Shown: positions 50,111 to 59,551 of the stretch, one piece after another
Numbering within the stretch: position 1 is the first letter of the stretch
Layout of the letters: the number at the start of each line of letters is the position of its first letter
Assembly (NCBI RefSeq): GCF_028288225.1
Contig: NZ_JAQBOC010000043.1
Location: forward strand, 16,248 to 80,247
DNA from: Mucilaginibacter sp.
GTDB taxonomy: Bacteria > Bacteroidota > Bacteroidia > Sphingobacteriales > Sphingobacteriaceae
DNA length: 64,000 nt
Reading direction: 5' to 3'
Made by a program: the position numbers and the translations under genes
Notes under the pieces: model-generated
What the model was told of the DNA's origin: nothing
Databases searched by the model: none
Seen by the model: only the letters and a program-made list of their open reading frames with translations

Positions 50111-52390
50111 TTAAAAGAAAAATGCCACCCTTAATTTCGCAAAAAATGGTGAGCCCGGTGTAAAGCTCATCTGATCTACAGGGGCAGTTTCATTTCGTAA
50201 TTTGGTCACTTCCTCTGCCTCAAACTCATTCCATTCAGTATTGAACAGGTTTTCTATTGATAAACCCAGTTCATACCGCTTTTGCGTATAATTCAGTTTC
50301 AGATCAGTAACATAATAACCATCGGCAGTTAGGGTATAATTTTCGTTCCCCGGGCGCTTGTGCATATAGCGGTAGCTGAAACCACCGTTAATTCCGTTGT
50401 TAAATTTAAAATTCAATCCACCGGTGCTGGTAAAAGTTGGAGCCAGCGGTAAATAGTTTTCGCCATTTGCTTCTCCCACCAGCCGTGGTTTGGCCAGGTT
50501 CACATTCAGATCAGCAAACAGCCATTTGGCTAACTGGTAGCGAGCCGAAAAGTCGATACCTTCTCTACGGGTTTTGCCACCTGGTGCAATAGTCCCATCA
50601 TCAGTATATACAAATTCCTGCTGCAGGTATAAATACCACAACGCAGCATTAATATATAAATGAGAAACGGGTTTCCAATTCAATCCCAGGTCTGCACCAT
50701 AAGCAGCGGGTAAGATTTGCAGACCACTATTGCCTATCACAGCGCGCGCATCATTGGAGTGAAAGCCTTTGCCTGCTTTTAGATAAAACTGTACCTGCTC
50801 ATTAGCAGTGTATTGGATATTTATCTTCGGACTTACTATTGCTTTATTCTGTGTGGTATCATAAAAATTAAAATGCAGATAGTCTATCCTTGCACCTGCG
50901 TTAAACAGCCATTTGCCCGTTTCCAATGTTTCGTCAATATAAGCGTTCAGGTTATTTTCTTTTATATCGCCTGAGCTTATCGTTTCTAAAAATTGATTGT
51001 CATGGGTAACGCTGTTATATAATGTACCATAGGTTCGGTCCATCCGGTCACCAACGCCAAAAGTTGAAGTCAATGAGGTGCTCCCAAAATAGCTGCGCTT
51101 GCTTAGCTTACCATTATAGCCATACATGTCCCTTGTTTCGTTTTGAAACCTTAGGTCGCCGTTAACATTGTCTTCGGCAAAAAAGGTAGAGTTTACATGA
51201 AGCTGGAAGGTATAATGGGTGTAATACAATTGGTTTTCCAGTGTCCAATTATTTCTTAAATCTGATGAGAGCTTTACTATGCCGTTGGTACGGGTACTTT
51301 TTCCATTCTGCGTGCTGTCAATGGTGCCAAAACGGTTGATGATATTTGCGGCGGCGGGAATTTTAATTGCATTCCCATTATCGTCAATGGCAGTTGTTCC
51401 ACCTGCTACAGCCCGTTCCGGAATTTCGCCCGATGGCGTCCAACTGGTGCTAAAAGTGGAAGCACTGATGGACAGTTTATTATCCTGGCCAAGCTGTTTG
51501 GTATATTTGCCAAATACGTTGAAACGTTTGTAATGTTCGGCCAACTGAAAAGGGCCATCAGTATAATTATATTCGCCGGCTATGTAAGCATTCTCACCAT
51601 TTTGTTTGGCTTTGCTGCCAAGCAGGTCAATTACCCCTGCTGCCCTGAAGGTGTTAAATCGTCCGCCTTCCAGGCTGATCATGCTTTTATCGAGCGCATC
51701 CTTAGTAGTATAGTTAAGGTATCCGGCAGTAGTAAAATCGCCTTTATCGGTATAATATGGCCCCTTGCCAAAATCGTAGGTTGATACCGTTTCTGGTATT
51801 AAAAAGTGCAGATCTGCATAGCCCTGCCCGTGTATGTGCGATACCATATTCACCGGCAAGCCATCTACCGAAACGTTCAAATCGGTGCCATGATCGGCAT
51901 CAAAGCCCCTGATAAAGATCTGCTCGGCCTTACCACCGCCCATGTGCTGTGCTATAAACAGGCCGGGTACCAGGCGCATCAGATCTTGTGATGAATTAAC
52001 AGGTCTTAAGTTAAGGTCCAAAGCGCTTAGCGTATGGAACGAATTATTGCTTAAATGCGGAGAGATCACCACCTCGTTAAGGTCGATCTGCCCATGGGTT
52101 AAGGCAATAACTATCCTTTGATCTGAGCTTTTAACTTGCACAGATCTTTTTTGATAACCCATATAGGATATGGTTAATGTAGCGGTATCAGACGTTAAAG
52201 AGAGCTGAAAACTTCCCCACTTGTTAGTTGCGGCAGATTGTTTGTTTGCATAAACAAATGCGTATTCTATTGGCTGATGAGTAATATTATCAACTACTTT
52301 GCCTTTGAAAATATGTTGAGCCATTGCAAGCTGCATTGTAAAAAATACTGCAGTCAGCAATAACACTTTTTTGAGTGTAAGTTTATTCAT
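50111..52390 (-). CDS. TonB-dependent receptor of a metal-linked cluster
   Basis: 759 residues from ATG 52390 (MNKLTLKK, signal peptide to AMAQ); the longer frame to 52459 is rejected because it would put 23 residues before the signal peptide. Carboxypeptidase-regulatory-like domain at about 25-110, plug with LMRLVPGLFIAQHMGGGKAEQIFIRGFDADHG (in segments) and NMVSHIHGQGYADLHFLIPE, the His-rich stretch being typical of this branch, then the barrel ending in FFAKLRVAFFF. Flanked by a CNGKC small protein and a heavy-metal-binding lipoprotein, so copper or another metal is the likely substrate or signal. Confidence 0.92.
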   Translation of the reverse strand: MNKLTLKKVLLLTAVFFTMQLAMAQHIFKGKVVDNITHQPIEYAFVYANKQSAATNKWGSFQLSLTSDTATLTISYMGYQKRSVQVKSSDQRIVIALTHGQIDLNEVVISPHLSNNSFHTLSALDLNLRPVNSSQDLMRLVPGLFIAQHMGGGKAEQIFIRGFDADHGTDLNVSVDGLPVNMVSHIHGQGYADLHFLIPETVSTYDFGKGPYYTDKGDFTTAGYLNYTTKDALDKSMISLEGGRFNTFRAAGVIDLLGSKAKQNGENAYIAGEYNYTDGPFQLAEHYKRFNVFGKYTKQLGQDNKLSISASTFSTSWTPSGEIPERAVAGGTTAIDDNGNAIKIPAAANIINRFGTIDSTQNGKSTRTNGIVKLSSDLRNNWTLENQLYYTHYTFQLHVNSTFFAEDNVNGDLRFQNETRDMYGYNGKLSKRSYFGSTSLTSTFGVGDRMDRTYGTLYNSVTHDNQFLETISSGDIKENNLNAYIDETLETGKWLFNAGARIDYLHFNFYDTTQNKAIVSPKINIQYTANEQVQFYLKAGKGFHSNDARAVIGNSGLQILPAAYGADLGLNWKPVSHLYINAALWYLYLQQEFVYTDDGTIAPGGKTRREGIDFSARYQLAKWLFADLNVNLAKPRLVGEANGENYLPLAPTFTSTGGLNFKFNNGINGGFSYRYMHKRPGNENYTLTADGYYVTDLKLNYTQKRYELGLSIENLFNTEWNEFEAEEVTKLRNETAPVDQMSFTPGSPFFAKLRVAFFF

Positions 52391-52548
52391 GTACGTATTA
52401 GTATAAAGACGATTATTTAGCGTTAGATAATGCACGAATAGTTGCTGATTAAAAATCAATCAGAAAAATTGGAACATGATCAAACAATAGGAATCACCAT
52501 ATTATCAGTACGGAAAGCAGACCGATAAAATGGATTGAATAAAAGATA

Positions 52549-52935
52549 TTATACTAATGATTTGGGTGGGCGGAAGATGGCATCAATATAATGGTTTGTA
52601 TATTGATAGGTATATTGCGGGAATGAACTTTTATTATCATCTAAAATAACAGGTTCAATAAATGTTAATTTGAAGGGTTCCTGGAAAAAAGAAATTTCGA
52701 GGCGGCTAAAATTATCTTTAGTCGTTTCTTTTCTTTCATTTTCCTGGGCTTGTTTAATCTTTTTCATGAAATAACATTTGCCGTTACAATGCAACCAGGG
52801 CTTATCACGATTGTCGCAAAGATTTGCTGCAATATAATTCTTGTTCAGCTCAAAACCCGCGAAAATAAAGAACCGCGTGAAGTTAACTGCAAGCAATGAA
52901 CAGATGAGAAAGAAAGCTGTTAGTTGTTTTAACAT
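52549..52935 (-). CDS. Small CNGKC-motif exported protein
   Basis: 128 residues with an N-terminal hydrophobic segment (1-28), then NKNYIAANLCDNRDKPWLHCNGKCYFMKK (in segments), a Cys cluster (LC, HCNGKC), and a hydrophilic tail. Proteins with this pattern sit upstream of metal-associated TonB receptors in many Bacteroidota and are annotated only as hypothetical. The three cysteines suggest metal or disulfide chemistry. 158 nt before the receptor start. Confidence 0.75.
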   Translation of the reverse strand: MLKQLTAFFLICSLLAVNFTRFFIFAGFELNKNYIAANLCDNRDKPWLHCNGKCYFMKKIKQAQENERKETTKDNFSRLEISFFQEPFKLTFIEPVILDDNKSSFPQYTYQYTNHYIDAIFRPPKSLV

Positions 52936-53165
52936 GCTGCCGCAAATTTACAGGCTAAAAGCTAAAAAGTCAAGCTAAGTCCTGTATTTATTAGTACGGG
53001 TGCAACGTTCTGGTGGTTGGCCGTTTATTTTACGTTTTGTCAAAATTTTACGGTGCTACATACATTTAAAGCCGCAATTGTTTTTTATGTTAAATAGAAT
53101 GAAAATGACGAACTTTAACTTAATATTAGGTTAATGATTATTGCGGGGTTGAAACTGATAAAGTA

Positions 53166-53420
53166 ATGAGCAAATTTACTGTACCCGATAAAGTGCTGTA
53201 TATATGCACAGGAAGCAAATGCAGTAAGCGCGGAGGAAAGGAAATGTATAAGCTGGCAAAATCCTATGTAAAACACTCCGGAGAAGACATAGAGGTAATC
53301 CGCACGGAATGCACAGACCGGTGTGATTACGCACCGGTATGCGCCTTGCAGCCGGGCAATGTCTGGCTAAAAGAATATCATAAAAAGGAGGTACTTAAGC
53401 TGCTTGGTTTAAAAGATTGA
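53166..53420 (+). CDS. Thioredoxin-like (2Fe-2S) ferredoxin domain protein
   Basis: 84 residues, cytosolic. YICTGSKCSKRGG (C-x4-C) and ECTDRCDYAPVC (C-x3-C-x5-C) form the cluster-binding pattern of the thioredoxin-like 2Fe-2S family. The ferritin gene converges on it with a gap of 7 nt, suggesting a common iron-linked locus. Redox partner unknown. Confidence 0.88.
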   Translation: MSKFTVPDKVLYICTGSKCSKRGGKEMYKLAKSYVKHSGEDIEVIRTECTDRCDYAPVCALQPGNVWLKEYHKKEVLKLLGLKD

Positions 53421-53427
53421 ATAATTA

Positions 53428-53958
53428 TTAAGCCTGCCCGTCGTATTTTATTTCGCCAACATGCTTATCAATCTGCCACCTGCCGGTACCTTCCTCTCCA
53501 ATAACGTCAAACAGTTCAAGCGCACGGCGGGCTTTGTATTCCTCTTCACGCTGCTCTTTTAAAAACCAGTTTAAAAACTCCATGGTCAAAAAGTCCTGCG
53601 TTTTAAGGCAGCGGCCATATATGTTATTGATAGATTGAGTCACTGCTATCTCCTGGTCAAGGGCCTCTTCAAATATCTCCCTGAAAGAGTTGTATTCATG
53701 TTTAATATTAGTAACCTCAGGCGATACGGCACTGCCGCCCATATCTAAAATGTACTTGTAAAATTTAAGCTGGTGCTGCCTTTCTTCATTGGCCTGTTTA
53801 AAAAAGTATTCAGAGGAGAAATCGTAACCATTACGGTTGCACCATGAAGCCATTGATAAATATACAGACGATGAGTTGGCTTCCATTTTAACCTGCTGGT
53901 TTAAAAGATTTTCAATGTCACTTGAGATAAGTGTTTTAATCCTGATAAGATCTTTCAT
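53428..53958 (-). CDS. Ferritin
   Basis: 176 residues, non-haem ferritin. Four-helix pattern with ferroxidase-site residues: EANSSSVYLSMASWCNRNGYDFSSEYFFKQANEERQH (in segments; Glu, Tyr, Glu-x-x-His), and FLNWFLKEQREEE later. The C-terminal fifth helix is present. It stores and oxidises iron in the cytoplasm. No Fur-type box is apparent upstream by eye. Confidence 0.95.
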   Translation of the reverse strand: MKDLIRIKTLISSDIENLLNQQVKMEANSSSVYLSMASWCNRNGYDFSSEYFFKQANEERQHQLKFYKYILDMGGSAVSPEVTNIKHEYNSFREIFEEALDQEIAVTQSINNIYGRCLKTQDFLTMEFLNWFLKEQREEEYKARRALELFDVIGEEGTGRWQIDKHVGEIKYDGQA

Positions 53959-54059
53959 AGCTTTTCAAATTATTGGTATATACTGATCTAGTATAACAAT
54001 AATAGTGCTATAAATTAACAATTGTATTAAAATGACGCAATATGTAATGAGTCTAAATA

Positions 54060-54446
54060 TCAGGCAGGTATGCGAAAAAGCCTGTCGTGGATGATGTTGT
54101 TGAGCTCAAGCATTACAAAGGTACCCTGCAGAATTTCTTTCAAGGCGATGATCTGAAGCAGGGTTAGCACGTAGAAATGATCGCAAGCGCAAATAAAAAT
54201 TATCTCAACATCAGGAGCATTGGTGGTATCAAGCAAGGTCTGCTCAATATCTACATGGTAAACAGCTTTGCGAAGCTTAAGCAGACAGCGGTAATCAAAC
54301 TTTGCCAGCTTACCTGCAAAATCAACATACCAGCATCTTTCAGCATCACACTGATAAATAGCACCAGCGTTAGTTTTAAAAACTTCCGTCATTGTTAATT
54401 TATCACTTGTTATGGATTGCTTCATTAATGGTGCAAATTTGCACAT
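54060..54446 (-). CDS. Hypothetical cytosolic protein (possibly DUF6686)
   Basis: 128 residues without signal peptide or membrane segment. TEVFKTNAGAIYQCDAERCWYVDFAGKLAKF (in segments) with a C-x4-C pair and a hydrophobic core (IFICACDHFYVLTLLQIIALKEIL) resembles small DUF6686-like proteins often found near iron or redox genes in Bacteroidota. Family call is weak. Located between ferritin and a TonB receptor, same strand, 101 nt after the ferritin start. Confidence 0.55.
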   Translation of the reverse strand: MCKFAPLMKQSITSDKLTMTEVFKTNAGAIYQCDAERCWYVDFAGKLAKFDYRCLLKLRKAVYHVDIEQTLLDTTNAPDVEIIFICACDHFYVLTLLQIIALKEILQGTFVMLELNNIIHDRLFRIPA

Positions 54447-54513
54447 TATTTATAATTAATCCAAATAGCAATTGAGGATTTCGATTTTTATTACAGAGAT
54501 ACAATATTTTACA

Positions 54514-56931
54514 TCAATGAGCCCTGCTTCTTTCATCCGCATTACCTGTATCAGCCTTGCTGCCGTTTGTTTCAATACCAAAGCGGTAGCTCACAGCCAA
54601 TTGCACAAACCTGTTTAACTGGAAATTGGTGAACTTTTCGCGGATCCCGTTAACGTTAGTGGTTACTGCGTTTGCACTGCTTCTGAAAGCATCATTAAGG
54701 TTTAAGCTAATGTTCAGCTTCTTTTGTAAAGCTAATGCGCTAAAACCCACATCCAATTTATAATAGGCATCGGCACGGCCAATATGGTCAACCTCCGGAA
54801 ACTGGTACCAGAAGTCTATGGCAGATGCCAGCGTTTTATCTTTATTGAAGTAAATGGTATTGTTGGTAGCAAGGTATAAGCCATAACCCTTTATGCTGCT
54901 GATGTATGATAAGTCAGAATGTGCACTGGTATGATAAGCGGTTACCTGCTCGTTATTCTCAAGCCACTCAAAAGGGTGCAGGCTTAAACTTTCCGATATT
55001 CCTATCCTGTAAGTTTTAATAAAATTGAGCGGGATAGTGTAAACCAGGTTGGTATCTACGCTGGCAACGGTAACATTATAAAAACCATTATCAGTAACGT
55101 TTAAAAACACTGCCGATGTAAGTATATTTTTATAAGTGTGCGAAAGCTCGAGATTGGTATTATATTCTGGCTGCAAAAAAGGATTGCCTTCACCATAACT
55201 GTAGGCAGTAAATAATGATTTAAACGGGTTCAGATTCCAGAAAACCGGCCTGTTAATGCGCCTGCCAAAAGTTAGTGCAAAACTGTTTGCACTATCGGCC
55301 TGGTAGCTTAAAAGCATTGATGGAAACAGCCTGAAATATTTGTTGACGTTGCTGGTATTAAGCGTATATGAATAGCCTGTGGTTTGGGTTAACTCACCCC
55401 GCAAACCTGCCTGGTATTTCCATTTTTTCTTTTCACCATCCAAATTAAAATATACTGATTGCGTGTTTTCTTTATAATCGAACTCGTTACTCAGGTTGGT
55501 ATTGTAAGTCAGCGTATTTATGCCGGTTCTGTTGTAATAAAAGGCATTGCTGTAAGTATCAATAAAGCTCAACTTGCCGCCAAAAGCTAGTTTGGCAAAA
55601 GGGGTTGGTATTTCGGCATCAGCTTTAAAAGTATACACATTTATGTTTTGCTTATTATTATCATGGTAGCGCGCATTGGCTGCAGGGACAACCGTTCCAT
55701 TTGGTAACCATGTATTAGTTTCAAAGTCGGAGCGGTCTGTGCGGTAATAGTTAAAATAGTCGGCGTTGAGTGACAGCCTTTTTCCTGTGGTATCAAATTT
55801 AATAATACTGTGAAGGTTAATGGAATTGCTTATGGCAATGGGATGATAGGTAGCGAAGGTGCGCAGTGTGCTGTCAAGCTGACCGCTTTGATTATAAACC
55901 GGGTTATTTACATGGTCCGATCCGTCATAAGTTGTGGTACCGCCAAGATAGTTAAAGCCTATGGTTGCTTTGGGACTTAGCTTATAATCAAGCCCTAAAA
56001 CATAACTGTATTCATGCAAGCGATAGTTACCCGTATCGGTTTGTTTCCAGGTTTGTTTCGGATAAAAAACATCAGTTTCAAAACCTTCCAGCTCATGGTC
56101 GCCATTAACATTTAAGCTGGCATAGGCTGATAATTTTTTTGAATTATAATTAAGGTTTGCGCTGCTGTTCAACATCCACCAATTACCGGTGCCAAAAACA
56201 TTTGCCGGACTTTGGAGCCATTTTTTGCCGCTCAGTTGAACATTCCCGGATAGCCCTTGTTTTTTACTTTGTTTAGTGGTGATGTTAATTAATCCCGCAT
56301 TCCCCTCTGCATCATATTCGGCAGATGGATTTTTTATAAGCTCTATTTTCGAGATTTGGTTTGCCGACATGGATTTTAAGTAGCGCGTAAGATCCTCACC
56401 AGCCAATTGTACCAGCCTGTCATTCACCATTACCCGCACCATACCTTTACCCGCAATGCTTATCTCCTTATTGTTTACCCTTATACCCGGCACCTTGCTA
56501 ATAGCCGCAAGGGCATCGCCGCCGTTAGCTGTAATGCTTGATGATACATTATAAACCAGCTTTTCGGTATTGTTTTCTATCACAGGCTTGCTGCTGGTAA
56601 TAGTTACCTCGCTTAGTTGTGTGTTTGTTATAGCCAAAATTATATTTAAAGTGGTATCGCGGGTCAGGATAACATTAAGTTGTGCAGGAAAGTAGCCCAT
56701 AACTGAAGTACTTACTAAATACTTGCCGGCAGCTAAATCATTAAAGCTAAAATGGCCGGTGCTATCTGCAAGCACCGTTTTATCGTTGTTGTCTGTTAAA
56801 TTTTTAAGATTGACAGAAGCAAAGTCTGCCGGTCGTTTTGCCAGGGTATTAACAGTTCCGGTAAGCTTAAACTGGGCAGATAAATTACTGATGGCGATAG
56901 TTATGATGAAGAAAGTAAAAATGTATTTCAA
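54514..56931 (-). CDS. Outer-membrane beta-barrel TonB-receptor-like protein
   Basis: 805 residues. Signal peptide to LSAQ; carboxypeptidase-regulatory-like domain at about 22-105; plug-like region with ISKVPGIRVNNKEISIAGKGMVRVMVNDR (in segments) and IELIKNPSAEYDAEGNAGLINI; then an OMP_b-brl_3 barrel (FGRRINRPVFWNLNPF and further). Same class as the protein at 26189-28993 but with no GLPGLI partner. Cargo unknown. Gap to the hypothetical gene downstream is 67 nt. Confidence 0.92.
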   Translation of the reverse strand: MKYIFTFFIITIAISNLSAQFKLTGTVNTLAKRPADFASVNLKNLTDNNDKTVLADSTGHFSFNDLAAGKYLVSTSVMGYFPAQLNVILTRDTTLNIILAITNTQLSEVTITSSKPVIENNTEKLVYNVSSSITANGGDALAAISKVPGIRVNNKEISIAGKGMVRVMVNDRLVQLAGEDLTRYLKSMSANQISKIELIKNPSAEYDAEGNAGLINITTKQSKKQGLSGNVQLSGKKWLQSPANVFGTGNWWMLNSSANLNYNSKKLSAYASLNVNGDHELEGFETDVFYPKQTWKQTDTGNYRLHEYSYVLGLDYKLSPKATIGFNYLGGTTTYDGSDHVNNPVYNQSGQLDSTLRTFATYHPIAISNSINLHSIIKFDTTGKRLSLNADYFNYYRTDRSDFETNTWLPNGTVVPAANARYHDNNKQNINVYTFKADAEIPTPFAKLAFGGKLSFIDTYSNAFYYNRTGINTLTYNTNLSNEFDYKENTQSVYFNLDGEKKKWKYQAGLRGELTQTTGYSYTLNTSNVNKYFRLFPSMLLSYQADSANSFALTFGRRINRPVFWNLNPFKSLFTAYSYGEGNPFLQPEYNTNLELSHTYKNILTSAVFLNVTDNGFYNVTVASVDTNLVYTIPLNFIKTYRIGISESLSLHPFEWLENNEQVTAYHTSAHSDLSYISSIKGYGLYLATNNTIYFNKDKTLASAIDFWYQFPEVDHIGRADAYYKLDVGFSALALQKKLNISLNLNDAFRSSANAVTTNVNGIREKFTNFQLNRFVQLAVSYRFGIETNGSKADTGNADERSRAH

Positions 56932-57095
56932 ATTGTATTATTTAGTTTTTTTATGAAAGATGAAATTACCGGCAGGGGAATAATTTCGATAAACTGGTTA
57001 TTGGCCAAATATATAAAATCTACTAAATCCTCAAAAGATTAATGCTGATAACTTAATGCCGGAATTTTATATATTTAACAAATAAACCACTCATC

Positions 57096-57563
57096 ATGAA
57101 ATTTAAACCTGCAGTTTTTTTATCACTATCCGCAATTGCTTTTTTAATGGCCTGTAATAACCAGGGCGAAAAAAAAGAACAAGCAACCAATCCCATTATA
57201 GGCACATGGCAATTGGTATCGGGCGCTACCATTACCAAGGGGCACACCCAGGCATATCCAAAAGAAAAAGATCAGCAAATGATAAAAGTTATTAATGAAA
57301 CACATTTTGCCTTTTTAAATCATGTAATGAATGCGGCTAAAGACTCATCAAACAAATTTGATGCAGGCGGCGGCCGGTACACTTTAAAAGGCGACCAGTA
57401 TACCGAGCACCTTGATTATTATAAAGACAAAGCCTGGGAAGGCAAGCCTTTTACTTTCACCGTTACCTTTAATGGAGATACGCTTGTTCAAAAAGGAATT
57501 GAGAAAGTTGAAGGCACCGGGATAGACAGGGTTATTATTGAGAAATATCTTAAAGTAAAATAA
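57096..57563 (+). CDS. Lipocalin-like lipoprotein
   Basis: 155 residues; lipobox FLMAC (Cys20), then IIGTWQLVSGATITKG, the G-x-W opening of lipocalin-like domains, and a series of beta strands (YTLKGDQYTEHLDYY, FTFTVTFNGDTLVQKG). Monocistronic with a GC-rich hairpin terminator. Ligand unknown. Confidence 0.82.
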   Translation: MKFKPAVFLSLSAIAFLMACNNQGEKKEQATNPIIGTWQLVSGATITKGHTQAYPKEKDQQMIKVINETHFAFLNHVMNAAKDSSNKFDAGGGRYTLKGDQYTEHLDYYKDKAWEGKPFTFTVTFNGDTLVQKGIEKVEGTGIDRVIIEKYLKVK

Positions 57564-57583
57564 TAACAATAATACATAAGAAA

Positions 57584-57611
57584 GCCCCGGGCAATTAACA
57601 TTTCCCGGGGC
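57584..57611. terminator. GC-rich hairpin after lipocalin-like gene
   Basis: GCCCCGGG (57584-57591) pairs with CCCGGGGC (57604-57611), loop 12 nt. No clear T-run on the plus strand, but position between convergent genes supports terminator function. Confidence 0.7.
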
Positions 57612-57639
57612 CATAATAACCTAATGTTAAGTTAAAAGC

Positions 57640-57713
57640 AGTCTTAAGTCGCTAGTCTTAAGTCAAATTTTGTCTTTTTCTGACTTAGAACTCAAGACTT
57701 TCGACTCAAGACT
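57640..57713. repeat. Heptamer-built inverted repeat at 3' end of 607-residue gene
   Basis: Left arm 57640-57665 and right arm 57681-57713 are imperfect inverse copies. Read on the minus strand the arm is AGTCTTG-AGTCGAA-AGTCTTG-AGTTCTA-AGTCA, a 7-nt period. It begins 11 nt after the stop codon of the minus-strand gene. Same architecture as the element at 21381. Confidence 0.8.
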
Positions 57714-57723
57714 AAATGTATAC

Positions 57724-59547
57724 CTATTGCACGCTTGAATTAGTTTGCCCGTTTGAACCAAAATTAGTTGCAGGGATAGGAAGCCGGATTCCAAAAAAAA
57801 CAAAAGGTTTACTTAAAAATACATTGTGGGCTATGCCAACCTGCAAAATGTCCTTAAAGCCTGAGAGAACCAACCCCACTCCTAATTCAGGAACATCATC
57901 TTTGTTAAAGTCGGGCGAGGAAACCTGCAAGCCAAACGAAAAATCTAGCAAGCCGTTGTTTATTGCAGATCTTCTATGATAGTTTTCGGTCCATGGCCAT
58001 ACACCTTTAAATAGTAAATTAAAATAAGGCGCCATTTGAAAATCGCCGCGGATATCGGTGTGCACAAGCGGATGTGCAAACAGCAGGCCCACGGTCCCTT
58101 CCAAATGAATTAACACCCTGTACATCGTAACAGTATATGAATCAAGATTGGTGGTTTTGCCGTTGCTGACGGTGCTTATTTTTAAGGATATTTTATCCCC
58201 GGCCTTTCTCTCCCCTGTATTATTCAAATCCAACTCTGTATTTAAAGGCAGGTCTGTTAATGATAATTTGAGTACCTTATCAGAGTACTCAAGCGCTGCT
58301 ATATCTGTTTGATAACCTGCCCCGACAGCTGATAAAAATTTTGTATCAATAGATGTAAATAATGAGTCATATTTACTTTTTAATAAATTAACAAGGCTTT
58401 GCCCTTCCTGCTTAAGCTTTGGCGGCAATAAACTTATGCTCTTATTTAAACCATCAACGTCCGCCTTTGCCTGTGCAATAGTTTGATTTATTGTGCTTAT
58501 ATCATTAATTACCTGGGCAATAATACCGGTTGTAGAAATATTCCCCGACTGCTGAATGTTATTATAAAAAGCTATATTGGTTTTAATCAGGTTTGATAAT
58601 GTTTCAAAATCCGTTTTTAATTGCAGCATCTCACCGCTAATTGGTGTTCCGTTGTAGTCATTTTTAATCAAATTATAGGCATTGGTTAAATCAGTCAAAT
58701 TATTATCCAATAGTTTTTGAGCGTAAGCCTTAAATGCGTCCAGGTATTGGTTTAAAGACGCTTTTAATAAATCTAATCCACTGTCCCTGTTTTTTTTTGC
58801 AAAATCCTGCAATTGGGTGTATTGATCAATTTGGTCGGCAGTTGGCAGGTATTGCCACCTTTCAACAGTATAATAGGGTTGATCTGCAAGCTGGTCAAAG
58901 CCGGCGAGATGCAAAGGCAATGGGGGGCCGCCTTTATTTATCCAGGCACCGAGCTGTATGCTGTTTGGATTTGATGTGTTTAATTGTGCCAGATCATTTT
59001 CCATGTCCGTTATACGTTTTTGCAGCGCAACAAACACGTTTTCTGCTATTTTCCCCGGACTTACACTCATCTGGCTAACAAAATAAGCTCTGACTTTGGG
59101 ATCTGTTTTGAAAAGCCCATTTGCAAATTGTCCAAAATTTTGCAGCTTCTGATTATATTTTCTTGCGCTATCAGGGTTCCCCGGATTATAAGAGGCTATG
59201 GTTGATTTAAAATCATTCAATAATTCCGCTTGCTTTTTTAAGGCATTGTTAAGTAGATCTAACAAGTCGCTTGTTTCTTTAGGCAAATTAAACTGGCCGG
59301 TTTGACCGAGCTTTTTTATGATAGCTGCTTTATCAATTGATATTAAAAGCGTACTATTTATATCAACTATATTAGGATTAATATAAGCCGGTTTTACCTG
59401 TTTGTGCACATCAAGATACTTGTTATCCTGATCTTTTTCTATAACTTTAAGCACATCCTGGGCCTTTAAACCCTGGCCTGCTATAATCAGGAATCCCCAT
59501 AATAGCACTATGCCGCTACGGGAAATTGGTACATACTTGTTTTTCAT
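57724..59547 (-). CDS. Secreted protein with long coiled-coil region, unknown family
   Basis: 607 residues. Signal peptide to GLKAQ. Residues about 100-420 are largely helical with Gln/Asn/Leu-rich heptad character (LLDLLNNALKKQAELLND, TISTINQTIAQAKADVD). The last 130 residues change to beta-rich aromatic sequence (YTVTMYRVLIHLEGTVGLLF, LGVGLVLSGFKDILQVGIAH, FFGIRLPIP), like an outer-membrane barrel or beta-sandwich. I do not recognise it. A 4-nt spacing from the next gene upstream indicates a two-gene operon. Confidence 0.75.
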   Translation of the reverse strand: MKNKYVPISRSGIVLLWGFLIIAGQGLKAQDVLKVIEKDQDNKYLDVHKQVKPAYINPNIVDINSTLLISIDKAAIIKKLGQTGQFNLPKETSDLLDLLNNALKKQAELLNDFKSTIASYNPGNPDSARKYNQKLQNFGQFANGLFKTDPKVRAYFVSQMSVSPGKIAENVFVALQKRITDMENDLAQLNTSNPNSIQLGAWINKGGPPLPLHLAGFDQLADQPYYTVERWQYLPTADQIDQYTQLQDFAKKNRDSGLDLLKASLNQYLDAFKAYAQKLLDNNLTDLTNAYNLIKNDYNGTPISGEMLQLKTDFETLSNLIKTNIAFYNNIQQSGNISTTGIIAQVINDISTINQTIAQAKADVDGLNKSISLLPPKLKQEGQSLVNLLKSKYDSLFTSIDTKFLSAVGAGYQTDIAALEYSDKVLKLSLTDLPLNTELDLNNTGERKAGDKISLKISTVSNGKTTNLDSYTVTMYRVLIHLEGTVGLLFAHPLVHTDIRGDFQMAPYFNLLFKGVWPWTENYHRRSAINNGLLDFSFGLQVSSPDFNKDDVPELGVGLVLSGFKDILQVGIAHNVFLSKPFVFFGIRLPIPATNFGSNGQTNSSVQ

Positions 59548-59551
59548 TTTA

